DNA from: Typhlomys cinereus
Lineage: Eukaryota > Chordata > Mammalia > Rodentia > Platacanthomyidae
Direction of reading: 5' to 3'
DNA length: 64,000 nt
Assembly (NCBI GenBank): GCA_023101885.1
Contig: JALPQD010000639.1
Coordinates: forward strand, 310,001-374,000
Positions 45,485 through 58,024 of the stretch are shown piece after piece. The position numbers and the translations under genes are program-made. Each line of letters opens with the position of its first letter. Position 1 is the stretch's first letter. Below the pieces are notes generated by a model that searched no databases, was not told the DNA's origin, and saw only the letters and a list, made by a program, of their open reading frames with translations.

Positions 45485-45486
<2 letters not shown>
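44830..45486. other. Unique AT-rich DNA, no gene seen
   Basis: No repeat family or credible frame recognised. Confidence 0.5.

Positions 45487-45488
<2 letters not shown>

Positions 45489-45531
<43 letters not shown>
45489..45531. repeat. (TC)n microsatellite
   Basis: About 21 TC units, directly at the tail side of the reversed B1. Confidence 0.95.
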
Positions 45532-45532
<1 letters not shown>

Positions 45533-45533
<1 letters not shown>

Positions 45534-45682
45534 GTTTTGCTTTGTTGGAACAGTTTTTCCCTCAGTAGTTCAAGATGGCCTCAAATTCCATCCAGACTGG
45601 CTCTTAACTTGATTCAATCTTCTTATCTCATCTTCACAGAGTGCTGGGATTACAGATATGCATCACCATGCCTGACTAACGA
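45533..45682 (-). mobile_element. B1 SINE (7SL-derived), minus
   Basis: Reads AGTGCTGGGATTACAGATAT then GCATCACCATGCCTGA at its right end, the reverse of a B1 start, with GGCCTCAAATTCCATCC in the middle. Old copy with many changes. B1 is rodent specific. Confidence 0.85.
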
Positions 45683-45710
45683 AGTTATTTCTACAAGATA
45701 TTTCATTACC

Positions 45711-46055
45711 TGGGGCTGGGAAGTAGGCTGAGAGGATAAAGCATTTACTCCATAAATGAGAGAACTGGAATACACACCAAAACTGCACAGACATGGCTGC
45801 CATCACTAGGAGGCAAAGGCAGGGGATTCCCAGGATGAGCTAGCTAGCTACCCTAGCTGGTTGGCATGCTTGGGATTCACCTGAGAGACCTACCTGTCTT
45901 ACTAATGAAAGTAGACAGCAGTTGAGGAAAATGTTGGACATCAACTTTGGACCTCCACATGCATGTACATATATTTCCACATGCTCTTCAAATACATGTG
46001 TAATCACTCACATATAAATATGTATACACACCTGCATCCCCCATATACATACAAA
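45711..46055 (+). mobile_element. Old composite tRNA-derived rodent SINE
   Basis: Head GGGGCTGGGAAGTAGGCTGAG, a middle with GGAGGCAAAGGCAGGGGATT, later GACATCAACTTTGGACCTCC and a CACATGCATG-type tail. The order fits a B3/RSINE-type rodent element with a B1-like middle. Diverged. Confidence 0.6.
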
Positions 46056-46080
46056 TGAATAATTTCAAAAAGATATTTAA

Positions 46081-46379
46081 GGGGGCTGGAGAGGTGGCCC
46101 AGGGGTTAAGCCTCCGCCTTGCAGGCGGAAGGTCCTGAGTTCGGATCCTAGACCCCACGTATAGACGCCGGGCGGAAGCGGGGGCGGCCTGCGCTTCTGG
46201 TCCTGGTAGGGCGGAGCCTGTGAATCCCGGGGCAGAAGGAGGTGGAGGCGTCCATGGTGGTCCGCGAATTCGTCCGTGGTTCTACACACACACACACAGA
46301 CATACACACACACAGACATACACACGCACGCACATACACATGCACATACGCACAGTTGAATAAATAAAAAAAATTTTAA
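46081..46379 (+). mobile_element. Young B2-superfamily-like SINE, near-consensus copy, TSD
   Basis: The best-kept example: A box GTGGCCCAGGGGTTAAG, B box GAGTTCGGATCC, body with ACGTATAGACGCCGGGCGGAAGC and GGTCCTGGTAGGGCGGAG, (CA)n with GACA units and an A-rich tail. Flanks AAAAAGATATTTAAG at about 46067-46081 and 46380-46394. It retains more CpG than other copies, so it is a recent insertion. Confidence 0.96.
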
Positions 46380-46394
46380 AAAAAGATATTTAAG

Positions 46395-48308
46395 ATCTAT
46401 CATCATAGTTTTGTCTTTCTCCTTTTATATCTACTTACATTTTATGAGAAGTTTTTATAATTTACTCCAAGGGGATATTATATTAAATGAGAGTATGCAA
46501 AGAAATTGTTAAAATATGATCTTTGTCTTCAAAACTACTTCTTAAAATCTTGGTTGGGTACAAAGTATTCATAAAATCTAATTTATACACTCAGTATTCA
46601 TTCCCTCATAACTGAAGTGAGGAAATTGATGTAAGGGATGAAGGTGGCAAAAATCATTTGGCCTACTAAGAATAGTTATATGTTACATGTTTAAAATAGC
46701 ACAATTTAAGTTATGGATATATGGTGCCAAGAATGTTATGTGAGAAGAAAATTAGCTCACCACAAAGAAAATTTTGAATGATGCACCAAGGAGAGAGTTT
46801 CATTGAAGCTAGTTCTAGATAACTAAATCTCAAAGGATTGAACATGTTGAACCACAAAGGACTATTTTAAAGAGAATTTTATGAAGAAAAGAGCCTGATT
46901 TTCATCAAATTTTAATAAATTTAAAGCAGCAGGTCTTAGGAGGACATTGTTTACAATAATAAAATACCCTTTGTGTCTGACATTAGTAGAAGAGACAGCA
47001 TTAGTATCTACTCTTCTTCATTCATTCTCAATTGAGACTGAGCTCTTCAGTGTCTCATGATACAGAGTTCCGCTCTCCCAGGCCATTACTGCCAACCATG
47101 CCTCTTTAAGCTTTTTAAACTTCTTGCCACTGCCTTTCCTGGTTTTCCTTTCTTTTACTTTCATTGCTTACCTTCCTGTGTTTTCTTCACAACTTTTGCA
47201 AAATCTCTTTCCCTAATGTTCTCTTCTAAACATCAACTCATTCAACACAGACCTTCGGAGTCCACTGCATCATCAGCACCCCTCCTGAATATGTTTTCCC
47301 ACATTAACAAAACCTACTCTTTTTCAGAACCACTGCTTCTAATTCAATGTGTCATTTCTCAATCCACTAATGACCTCAGAGCCTGAAAGAACATATCTAT
47401 CCTAACTCTGCTGCTGTTAGTTATTTAAAACTATGATTCTCGTCCTCTGCTTGCTACTTCAAAATGTTGACCTTTCAATAGCTCCAATTCTTAGGGATAT
47501 GCAACATGGCTCATAGTGTTGTCTTTTCCTACATGATTTTGTTATTCTGAGAATTTTCTACATAAAAACAGACAATCCAACCCACTCTCAATAGTATTAT
47601 CATTCTCAAACTTGTTTGAACGACATCCCTTCCAATTTCTCTACTTCAGTTACCCACTCAGGACATACCTTTTCAGTGGGATTATTCCTTTCAGCATCTT
47701 TTATCCAAGCAGTCAATAACATACCACCGTCCCCTTTCAGTTCAGTTTTTCATGGCCATGCTGACTTTCCTTTCTGTCACTGAAAAGGAAAGAGACCTTT
47801 GGTTCTTCATTTTCTCTTCTAACAGATTGAATCCTCATGATCCACTTTTCATTCCAAACATCCCATGGCTGTCATCCTTTAGCCAGCACCTGTAAGTTCT
47901 GGTGTGCTGATTATTCCACTGAAACAAATGAGGAAAATCTCTGATTTCAGTTAATGCAATATCATCTGTTTCAACTTCTAGGTGAACAGACACTATAGGA
48001 AAAAAATCATCAGACTTTATCACTTCAATTTACCATGAATTCTCATCATTGTCATTTTAGCTAGCCCTCTGAGCAGCCTGGGGAGCATCCTAAGTCATCC
48101 CTATCAATTGTTCATCGTTCATTAATTCTTATATATATTTCTAGAATAGATATGATTTGTTAAGTAAAAGTCATTCTATTATGACTTATGCCTGAAATTT
48201 GTTTTTTATAACATTTTTAACAGGAGATCAGAGATAGAAATCTGACTAAATCTTGAATTCTCAAACAATAAGTTGAAAGATTTTAATAAACTTTTACCTA
48301 CACAGCAT
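46395..48308. other. Unique DNA, no gene seen
   Basis: About 1.9 kb. The C/T-rich part at 47050-47760 is GC-richer than its surroundings and holds a 109-codon frame (47057-47386) without a recognisable domain. It could be an old repeat or untranslated DNA; I do not call it a gene. Confidence 0.45.
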
Positions 48309-48321
48309 ATAATGCTTTTTA

Positions 48322-48359
<38 letters not shown>

Positions 48360-49175
48360 TCCACTCATACAAACTTAACAGGTACACTGGTCCCTGCCTC
48401 CCTCCAACTCCCCCTGACTCCCCTGCTTCCCCCTTCCCTCCCCCCTCTGTCCCTATCCCCCAGTGCCTCCCCCCAGTGCCCTCCCAGTCCCCAGAGCATC
48501 TTTAAGGTGCATGCCAATCTCTCCTATGGGTCTTCCTCTCCAATGAGGTGCAAGGACCCAGGGACATTTCCCAGAACCCTTTCCTGTGTTCCCCTTAAGC
48601 TTAAGAACACTACTGTGACTGTCAGTCCCTAGCCTCCATGGATCCTAGTGCCTTTAGTCCATGCTAGACTTTGTGGGGTCAATAATGGGTTGGACATAGC
48701 ACAGGTCATGCAAAGTCCTATTATGATTGCTTCGGCCCTAACTTGTGTGAAGTATCTTCCATATCATTACTCCTCCCCCATCCTTGTGCTCTTACAATCT
48801 TATCCCCCCCTTCCGCAAATTTCCCTGAGCTTCAGGATGTGGAGAGATTAGGCTGTCTTAGTTCCTGGTGGTTGATATAGAGTCTCTGATGTTCTGAATT
48901 ATTCCTGATCATTTGCAACTGATGGGGTATGATCTCAACAGAAGGGGAAGGCATATAGGCTGCCAGATAGAAAGTAACCATTTTGCAAATGGGTGATTGA
49001 CCCCTCTCTCACCGCAGTCTCCTACTTTTATTCCATCTACCTTTGAATATACTCTTATAACAAGTCTCTAATTTAATAGGATTTTATCTCTGGCCAGGGG
49101 GTGACATCCAATACCCATCAGGATGGAGCCAAGACATTGCAGGAGCAGCAAAACTTAAAAAAAAATCAACAGCAG
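48322..49175 (-). mobile_element. L1 3' end with 5' inversion (twin priming), TSD
   Basis: 48322-48895 is the L1 3'UTR end on the minus strand (poly-T/TTA tail at 48322-48360). 48900-49175 is the adjoining upstream 3'UTR segment in the opposite orientation. Together they cover one continuous stretch of L1. Perfect 13-bp duplication ATAATGCTTTTTA at 48309-48321 and 49176-49188. Old-group 3'UTR. A textbook twin-primed insertion. Confidence 0.93.
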
Positions 49176-49229
49176 ATAATGCTTTTTAACCATTGAGTTT
49201 TTATGCTCATTTTTTAAATGAGTTCTTTT

Positions 49230-50905
49230 TTTATATAATATATTTTTTATTATTATTTCAGCTCATACAAACTTAATAGGTATGCCAGTTCTCCCTCCCT
49301 CCTCCTCCCCCCTGAGCCCCCTGATTCGCCTCCCCTCAGCCCTTCCACCCCATCCCTCCGTGCCTCCCGCCCAGATACCCTAAGTCCTTTCTTGTGCATT
49401 CCTGAGTCTCCTCTGGGCCCTCCTCTCCGATGACGTACAAGGACCCAGTGGCATTTCCCTGAACCCCTTCCTGTGTTCCCCTTAAGCATAGGAACACTAC
49501 TGTGGCTGTAAATCCCTTGCCTCCAAGGATCTTGGTGCCTTTAGCAGATGCTGGACTTTGTGAGGTCAACAGTGTGTTGGACATTGCCCCGGGCATGCAA
49601 TGTCCAATTATGATTGCTTCGGCCCTAACTTGTGTGGAGTATCTTGCAAATCATTGCTCCTCCCATCCTTTTGCTCTTACACTCTTGTTGCCCCCTCTTC
49701 CGCAAATGTCCCTGAGTTTCAGGATGGGGAGAGATTAGTCTGGCCTAGTTCTAGGTGGTTGATATAGAGTCTCTGAAGTTCTGGATAGTGGTTCGTTGAT
49801 TTTCTATTGCAGTTTTGTTGCTCCTGTAATGCCCTTCACTCCATCGTGATGGGCACTGTATGTCACCCCCTGGCCAGAGACAGAAAACTGTTAAACCGGA
49901 GTCTTATTATAAGAGCACATTCAAGGGTAGATGTAATAATTATACCCAAAATTGGAATCGCAGGGTCATATGGCGTTAGGCAATGGGAGGGGTCAATCAC
50001 CCATTTGCAAAATGGTTACTTTTTAATCTGCCGGACTATATGCCCTCCCCTTCTGGTGAGTTCATACCCCCTTAGTTGTAAATGATCAGGAACGAATTGT
50101 GAACTTAACTAGGTGTCACCTTACTTTCTTGTAGTCCTTGATGGAGGCCTATTTTCTCTACTGTAACATGTTCACTTCTCTCCTTGTTTCTGGTGTGGCC
50201 CTCTAACCCCATCCCTCCTGTTCATAATCCTTGCAATTACTGTAGGTAATACATAGATTTACCTAGGAGTGTCTCAAGATGGGCTGGGTGGGTTTGGTAT
50301 TAGGAGCCACCTATCAGGGAGTACATACGGCGCTTAATTTTCTGGGTCTGGGATACTTCACTTAATATAATTGTTTCTAATGACATCCATTTCCCGGCAA
50401 ATTCCAGTAATTCATCATTTTTGATGGCTGAGTAGTACTCCATTGTATAGATGTACCACTGTTTCCTTATCCACTCGTCAACTGTTGGACATTTAGGTTG
50501 ATTCCATGTCTTTGCTATTGTAAACAGTGCTGCTATGAACATGGTTGTGCTTGTGCTATCAAGGTGAACGTCTGCTCTATGGGGGGTTATACCCAAAAGT
50601 GAATCGCAGGGTTATATGGCATTTCAATCTTTAATTTCTTTAAGAATCTTCAGACGGCTTGCCAGAGTGGCTGTATGAGCCTGCACTCCCACCAGCAATG
50701 TAGGAGAGTTCCCCTCTCTCCACATCCTCTCCAGCATTTGTTGTTGTTTGTGTTGTGTATTTTTGCCATCCTGACTGGGGTGAGATGATATCTCAGGGAA
50801 GTTTTGATTTGCATTTCCCTGATGGCAAAGGAAGTGGAGCATTTTTTAAGATATTTGTTAGACATTTTAATTTCATCCCTGGTAAAATTTCTTTTACGTT
50901 CCAGG
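49230..50905 (-). mobile_element. 5'-truncated LINE-1, left arm of a head-to-head pair
   Basis: Minus-strand L1 with tail at 49230-49260, 3'UTR, ORF2 stop near 50297-50299 and ORF2 codons back to [18 protein letters not shown]. It ends at a GGGCCC at about 50905-50910, where plus-strand L1 begins. The ORF2 end is frameshifted near 50595. It also carries an 86-codon form of the 3'UTR frame (49336-49596). No target-site duplication is evident. Confidence 0.93.
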
Positions 50906-50910
50906 GCCCA

Positions 50911-53900
50911 AAACAAATCTACACATATACAAAAAAGTTGAAATTCTAACCTGTGCCCTATCAGACCACCACGGCCTAAAGCTGGACATCCACAACACAT
51001 CAAACAAGAGAAAATACACTAACTCCTGCAAACTTAGCAATATGATACTGAATGAGAACTGGATTCAGGAAGAAATTAAAAAGGAAATTCAAGATTTCCT
51101 GAAAGTGAATGATAACGAAAATACAACTTACCAAAATCTCTGGGACACAATGAAAGCTGTTCTAAGAGGTAAGTTCATAGCTCTTAATGCCTACATCAAA
51201 AAATGAAAACATCAGAAATAAACAACTTAACAATGCAGCTTAAAGCTTTAGAGAAACTAGAGCAATCTGATCCCAAAAGTAGTAGAAGAGAGGAGATTAG
51301 CAAAATAAGGGGAGAAATATCTGAAATCGAGATTAAGAAAACGATAGAAAAAATCAACCAGTCAAAAAGCTGGTTCTTTTAAAAAATCAATAAGATTGAT
51401 ACATCCCTAGCTAAATTAACCAAAAGCAGGAGAGAGAAAACCCAAATTAACAAAATCAGAAATGAACATGGAGTTATCACTACTGATACCCAAGAAATCC
51501 AGAGAATTATAACATCATATTTCAAAAACTTATACTTTGTGAAGTTTGACAACACAAAAGAGATGGATGAATTTCTAAGTAAACACAATTTACCTAAATT
51601 GAATCAGGAAGTTGTGAATTATTTAAATAGTCCTATAACATATAAGGAAATTGAGGAAGTAATCTCGAATCTTCCCACCAAAAAATGTCCTGGATTCAGC
51701 ACAAAGTTCTACCAGACATTTAAGGAGTTAATAACACCAATACTCCTTAAACTGTTCCATCAAATAGCAAAGGAAGGAACACTATCAAATTCCTTCTATG
51801 AAGCTAATATCGTTTTAATCCCAAAACCTAATAAAGATTCACTTAAAAAAGAAAATTATAGGCCGATCTCTATGATGAACACAGACGCAAAGATTCTCAA
51901 CAAAGTCTTAGCAAATCGGATTCAAAAACATTAAAAAGATCATTCACGGGGACCAAGTAGGCTTCATCCCCGGCACACAAGGTTGGTTCAACATACGCAA
52001 ATCAATAAATGTAATTCATCATGTAAACCAGTCCAAAGTCCAAGACCACATGATACTCTCGATAGATGCAGAAAAAGCTTTTGACAAGATCCAACAGCCT
52101 TTTTTTTTATTAAAAATTTAATTATACATTTTAAAATTTTTTACCAGTTCCCTCCCTCCCCCCTCCTCCCCCTCCCCTTCCCCCAGTGCCTCCCCCCCAA
52201 TTCCCAGAGAGTCCTTTATTGTGTACGCCTAACTCTCCATTGGGTCCTCCTCTCCGATGACATATAAGGACCCAGTGGCATTTCCATAAGCCCTTTCTCT
52301 TGTTCCCCTTAAGCATAAGATCACTACTATGGCTGTCAATCCCTTGCCTCCAGGGGTCTCGGTGCCCTTAACAGATGCTAGACTTTATGAGGGCAACAGT
52401 GCGCTGGACATTGCGCAGGGCACCAACAGCCTTTTATGATCAAAACGCTGGAGACAGTAGGAATGGAAGGAACCTTTATCAATATAATAAAAGCTGTATA
52501 CAACAAGCCCACAACAAGGATTATGCTCAATGGGGAACAATTGGAAGCATTCCCACTTCGATCAGGAACTAGACAAAGCTGTCCACTCTCACCACTTCTA
52601 TTCAATATTGTACTTAAAGTCTTAGCTGAAGCCATAAGACAAGAAAGGGACATAAGAGGGATTCAAATCAGCAAGGAAGAAGTCAAGCTATCCCTATTTG
52701 CAGATGACATGATCTTATACCTGAGGGATCCCAAAAACTCCACCATGAAGCTCCTGGAACTAATTGAGAAGTTCAGCAGGGTGGCAGGATACAAAATAAA
52801 TGTGCAAAAATCAGAGGCCTTCCTATATGCCCAGAATGAAAGAAGTGAAAAAGCCTTGAGAGAAACAATACCATTTACTATAGCCCCTAAAAAAATGAAA
52901 TATCTTGGTATAAACCTAACTAAGGAATAAAAGACCATTACAATGAAAACTTTAAAACCCTAAAGAAAGAAATAGCAGAAGACACCAGAAGGTGGAAAGA
53001 CCTCCCTTGTTCCTGGATTGGCAGAATCAACATTGTAAAAATGACCATCCTACCAAAGGCAATATACAGATTCAATGCTATACCAATCAAAATCCTAAAG
53101 CAATTCTTCAAAGAAGTTGACCAAACAATCCAAAGTTCATATGGAGGCACAAAAGACCCAGGACAGCAAAAACAATCCTGAGTAACAAAAACACAGCTGG
53201 AGGTATAACCATACCAAACCTTAGTCTATACTACAAATCCATAGTTGTAAAGACAGCCTAGTACTGGCTCCAAAATAGACACACAGATCAATGGATAAGG
53301 ATTGAAGACCCAGATATAAGCCCACAAAATTACAGCCATTTGGTCTTTGACAAAGGGGCCCAAAATCCAATGGAAAAAGAACAGCATCTTCAACAAATGG
53401 TGCTGCAAAACTGATCCACATGCAGAAGATTAAAGCTGGACCCGTACTTGTCACCATGTACAAGACTTAATTCCAAATGGATCAAGGACCTTGATATCAG
53501 GCCAGAGACTATAAAAACCATAGTTGAAAGGATAGGGAACTCCCTCGAGCTGATTGGGCTAGGCCAACATTTCCTAAACAGACATCCAATGGCACAGTCA
53601 CTGCTACCAACTCTCAACAATTAAAGAGCTTCTGTTCAGATAAAGAGATTGTAACGCGAGCTCAAAGGCAACCCACAGAATGGGAGAAAATCTTCACTAA
53701 CCACATATCTGATAGAGCTCTATTGTCCAGAGTGCACAAAGAACTTAGAAAACTAAACACCAAGGAAACCAATGGCCCAATTAAAAAATGGGCCCTGGGA
53801 CTTAAAAGAAACTTTACCAGGGATGAAATTAAAATGTAAAACAAATATCTTAAAAAATGCTCCACTTCCTTAGCCATCAGGGAATGCAAATCAAAACTTC

Positions 53901-54368
53901 CCTGAGATATCATCTCACCCCAGTCATGATGGCAAAAATCCACAGCACAAACAACAACAAATGCTGGAGAAGATGTGGAGAGAGGGGAACTCTCCTACAT
54001 TGCTGGTGGGAGTGCTAGCTCATACAGCCATTCTGGCGAGCCGTCTGGAGATTCTTAAAGAAATTAAAGATTGAAATGCCATATGACCCTGCTATTCCAC
54101 TTTTGGGAATAACCCCCATACAGCAGAGGTTCACCTCGATAGCACAAGCACAACCATGTTCATAGCAGCACTGTTTACAATAACAAAGTCATGGAATCAA
54201 CCCAAACGTCCAACAGTTGACGAGTGGATACATCTATACAATGGTACATCTATACAATGGAGTACTACTCAGCCATCAAAAATGATGAATTACTCGAATT
54301 TGCTGGGAAATGGATGTCATTAGAAACAATTATATTAAGTGAAGTACTCCCTAATAGGTGGCTCCTAG
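50911..54368 (+). pseudogene. L1 ORF2, 5'-truncated and disrupted
   Basis: Lacks the first ~215 codons. Lesions include an in-frame 9-nt deletion near 51690 removing PDG from GPDGFS, a 2-nt deletion near 51930, the nested L1, a frame break at about 52927 and further indels near 53130, 53360, 53400 and 53620. FADDMILYL (52700-52725) and [14 protein letters not shown] segments remain readable. Confidence 0.92.
52104..52422 (-). mobile_element. Nested L1 3' end inside L1 ORF2, TSD
   Basis: 319-bp minus-strand L1 3'UTR end inserted in the [13 protein letters not shown] codons of the host L1. The duplication CCAACAGCCTTTT is at 52091-52103 and 52423-52435. Its 3' terminus (52104-52145) matches that of the 32212 element, not that of its host, so the two belong to the same young group. 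Confidence 0.95.
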
Positions 54369-55386
54369 TACCAAACCCACCCAGCCCACCTAGAGACAGT
54401 AATTGCAAGGATTATGAACAGGAGGGATGGGGTAGGAGGGCCACACCAGAAACAAGGAGAGAAGGGACCATGTTACAGCAGAGAAAATACGCCTCCATCA
54501 AGGACCCAAATTAGTAATGAGACATCTGATTAAGTTCACAGACTTTTGTTCCTGATCATTTACTACTGAGAGGGTATGATCTCACCAGAAGAGGATGGCA
54601 TATAGTCTGGCAGATTAAAAAGTAACAATTTTGCAAATGGGTGATAGACTCCTCCCTCACTGTGGTTTCCCACTTTTATTACATCTACCTTTGAATGTGC
54701 TTTTATCACAAGACTCTAACAGCTTTTTGTCTCTGGCCAGGGGATAACATACAATGCCCACCAGGATGGAGTGAAGGGCATTGCAGGAGCAGCAAAACTG
54801 CAAAAGAAAACCAACAAACCACAATCCAGAACTTCAGAGACTCTATATCTACCACCTAGAACGAAGCCAACTTAATCTCTCCCCATCCTGAAGCTCAGGG
54901 AAATTTGCGGAAGAGGGGGCGGTAAGAGTGTAAGAGCAAAAGGATGGGAGGAGCAATGATATGTAAGATACTCCATACAAGTTAGGGCTGAAGCAATCAT
55001 AATTGGACTTTACATGCCCTGCGCATTGTCCAACACACTATTGACCTCACAAAGTCTAGCATCTGCTAAAGGCACCAAGATCTTTGGAGGCAAGGGATTG
55101 GCAGCCACAGCAGTGTTCCTATACCTAAGGGGAACATGGGCAAGGGTTCAGGGAAAGGCCACTGGGTCCTTGTACATCATTGGAGAGGAGGGCCCAGAGG
55201 AAAATCAGGCATGCACAAGAAAGGACTCTCTGGGAATTGGGGCGGGAGGCACTGGGGGATGGGAAGGGAGGGGGTGGGGAGGAGGAACAGGTGGTACGGG
55301 GGGAGGAGGAGGGAGGGAGGGATCTGGTGTACCTATTAAGTTTGTATGAGCTGAAATAATAATAAAAAAGTATTAATAAAAAAGGT

Positions 55387-55720
55387 GAAAGATAGTAACT
55401 TCAATACTGAGTAAAAGGACTAAGCTTGTCAAGAAGTGGGCTGTGGGTTGCTATCCATAGCCACTGGAACATCTAGTGATCTGGATAAGTTGGGAAAACA
55501 GCTGCAACCATAAACTCACTGCAGACCCATCTGCTTCAACAAGCTTTGGGCTATGGACGGGGGAAGATGTCAAGAGACACTACACTTCCCTAAAAAACTA
55601 TTGAAAAGTAGTATCAAGCTGGGGAAGGGGAGTTACTATTTTCAGTGGTTTACCCACTGATATGCTATCTATGGCCCAGCAAGTACTCAGGTACATGCTA
55701 ATAAAGGCAATAATGATGAG

Positions 55721-55764
<44 letters not shown>

Positions 55765-57955
55765 AAGTAGGAGATGCACTTGTTGGGAAGAAGGATTTCA
55801 ATGAGGTGAAGGGGAAAAAGAAAGGGGAACAATGAAAATGACTTAAATTCATTGTAACATATATGCAACTGTCAAAGAAAAGTCAGTAAGTCCAGGAAAT
55901 GATAAATACATTTGAGGTGAAAGAGAATGGAAAGAAAAGCAAATTGCAATGGTAAGTCACAAGGCAGTATTCTTTATATGCAAGAATGTCGGTGAAAGGT
56001 TTTCAGCAAGAAACCAGCATGCACTGGTTTCTGCTTTAAAAGATAACTTTGAAGCATTTATGTGGAAACTTCTCTGAAGTGGAATAATTCATTCCCATGA
56101 TGACGCCTGAAAAATGAAGTGTTACCTCACTGAACCGTCTCTGACAGGAGGCAACGAATTTCCATTTTTTTGGCAATTTAATAGCAAGCCAGCATGCTTC
56201 AATTCAACTATTAGACAGGTCATTAAAATTTCAGTACTTGGCCAGAATTTCTGTACCTTTGATTCCTTAAAGACTAGGTAGTTTCAAGCAAAAACCCTCA
56301 CTTTATTGTGTGAAGCGGTCAAATGTGCTTTTTTTTTCCAGAAAGAACCTGGAAAATTAACCTCCCATGGAAAATTTCTTACATCTGTAACTTTTTCTCT
56401 CTCAATACTAAGAAATAATACTGCAGAAACTATTGACAGTAGAATCTATTCATTATGCCCTCATCAATAAATAGGTTTTAACTTAATTGAGTCCATGACT
56501 TATTCTTCCAGAACAGAAAACAAATTCTAAGAAGGAAGGCAGTTAAGGATTTCTGATGGGATGGTAAATACTGGTCTTAAAATGTACAGGCAATAATACA
56601 AGCAAACTGCCTCTGTGAAGGGGTCAGGGCTGAACCAACTGTGGCCTTGTAGTTCTCACTCCGTAAGAGAAAAAAAAGGCAAAATTACTTTCCAAAGTAG
56701 CCACAAGTGAGTAAACAGAACCTACAGATAAAAATCTAAATTTTGTGATTTACTAAATAATGCAGAAGTGCCACACCAAATAAACAATCTCAAACTGTTC
56801 ACTCATCCAATTTAAAGGAATTTGTTACTTAATGAGCACACTTAGGACTTCTCAATGCCCAAGCCAAGTGTTGATGTGGATCAAGAATGACAAAAACAAT
56901 ATTCTTGAATTTTCAACATTATCATCACCTTGACAAGATTGTGAAGCTATGACCCATGTAATATTTCAAAGAAAAACATTTTCATTTGCAATAATCAAAT
57001 CACAACTTCGATCACTGCTTCACTTTTTTCTTCAAGGAACACAGTCTAAAGTAAAGGGGCAGGAATTATCCGGGTATGAATATAAGCAAGCCTTTTACTT
57101 TCACTGATTTACCAATGAATTGTTAATGCTAAATTTCAGCATTGCTTTGCTCATCCTAATAAGTCTTTTTTTTTTAATTTAACGACTTGTGAAGGTACAT
57201 AAAGGAAAGTTTAGTGAATGGACAAAGAGATGAAACAATTGTCAATGAATTTATTACTGAATTTGAACCAGTGATAAACCTACTTATAAAACTCATAGCT
57301 AGCAATTGATGTGTTAAGGGGAAAAATAATGGTGTTTGAAAAGCAATACCTATCTACTTCCCTCACAACCACTCAATAGACTTGGCATTGAGCAGAGAAA
57401 AAAAATGGTTCTTGTTCTCCTAGTCAATAAATCTAACTTTACTGCTGAATCAAAATTTTATAGCCAAAAGGAAACATTTGTAATACAATAGTAATTCCTT
57501 AATAAAAAAAATGGTGAGGGTGTTGATAGATATACATCAGAAACAGGATGCCAGACTCAAAGTCAATCGGACCGAACTGCTGTTTCCCAGTAAAGGTTCG
57601 CACACTACAGAGGATTAATTGATTCTAATACTGACCAAATTTTTCCATAGCATATAATTGTGCTCATAATTTCTCTAAACTTCATTGTTCCTTCAAGTGT
57701 ATTACGTACGATACGTGTTTAGAGATACCAGGTAAACACATTGAGAATACATGTTTTGGGGGGACAGAATTGGGGGTGGTCTTTAAAAACATAAGCTAAG
57801 ACTGCAAGTCTGTAATACCTTCCATACAGGATCAAAGACATGAAGGGTAGGATGGAAGAAGTGGGGAGTGAAAAGGAAAATTTAAGTGTGTCTCAATTTC
57901 ATCTTTACTGATTACTAAATAAATGCTGAGCCAAAACAAATTAGGAGAACAAAAG
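55387..57955. other. Unique AT-rich DNA, possible conserved non-coding DNA
   Basis: 2.5 kb with no recognised interspersed repeat except (AC)n at 55719-55762. Several CpGs survive in an AT-rich context, for example CAATCGGACCGAACTGC (57566) and ATTACGTACGATACGTG (57701). No frame of note. Freedom from repeats next to a repeat-dense region may indicate constraint, but I cannot test it. Confidence 0.35.
55719..55762. repeat. (AC)n microsatellite
   Basis: About 21 AC units, not attached to a SINE. Confidence 0.95.
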
Positions 57956-57959
57956 ATTG

Positions 57960-58024
57960 CTTCTCTCTTTCTCTCTCTCTCCCTCCCTCCCCTGTGTGCA
58001 CATGTATATGTATGCATGCATGCA
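57960..58024. repeat. Compound simple repeat, (CT)n then (GTATGCAT)
   Basis: CTCTCT/CCCTCC tract followed by GTATATGTATGCATGCATGC. Confidence 0.85.

Larger units (their letters stand above)
50906..55380 (+). mobile_element. LINE-1 from mid-endonuclease to tail, right arm of pair
   Basis: Plus-strand L1 beginning in ORF2 at [21 protein letters not shown] and ending with the young terminus GAGCTGAAATAATAATAAAAA near 55370. It is interrupted by a nested L1 at 52104-52422. Its last 1.6 kb is the inverted counterpart of 49230-50905. The 3'UTR frame (55014-55349, 111 codons) is open. Confidence 0.95.
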
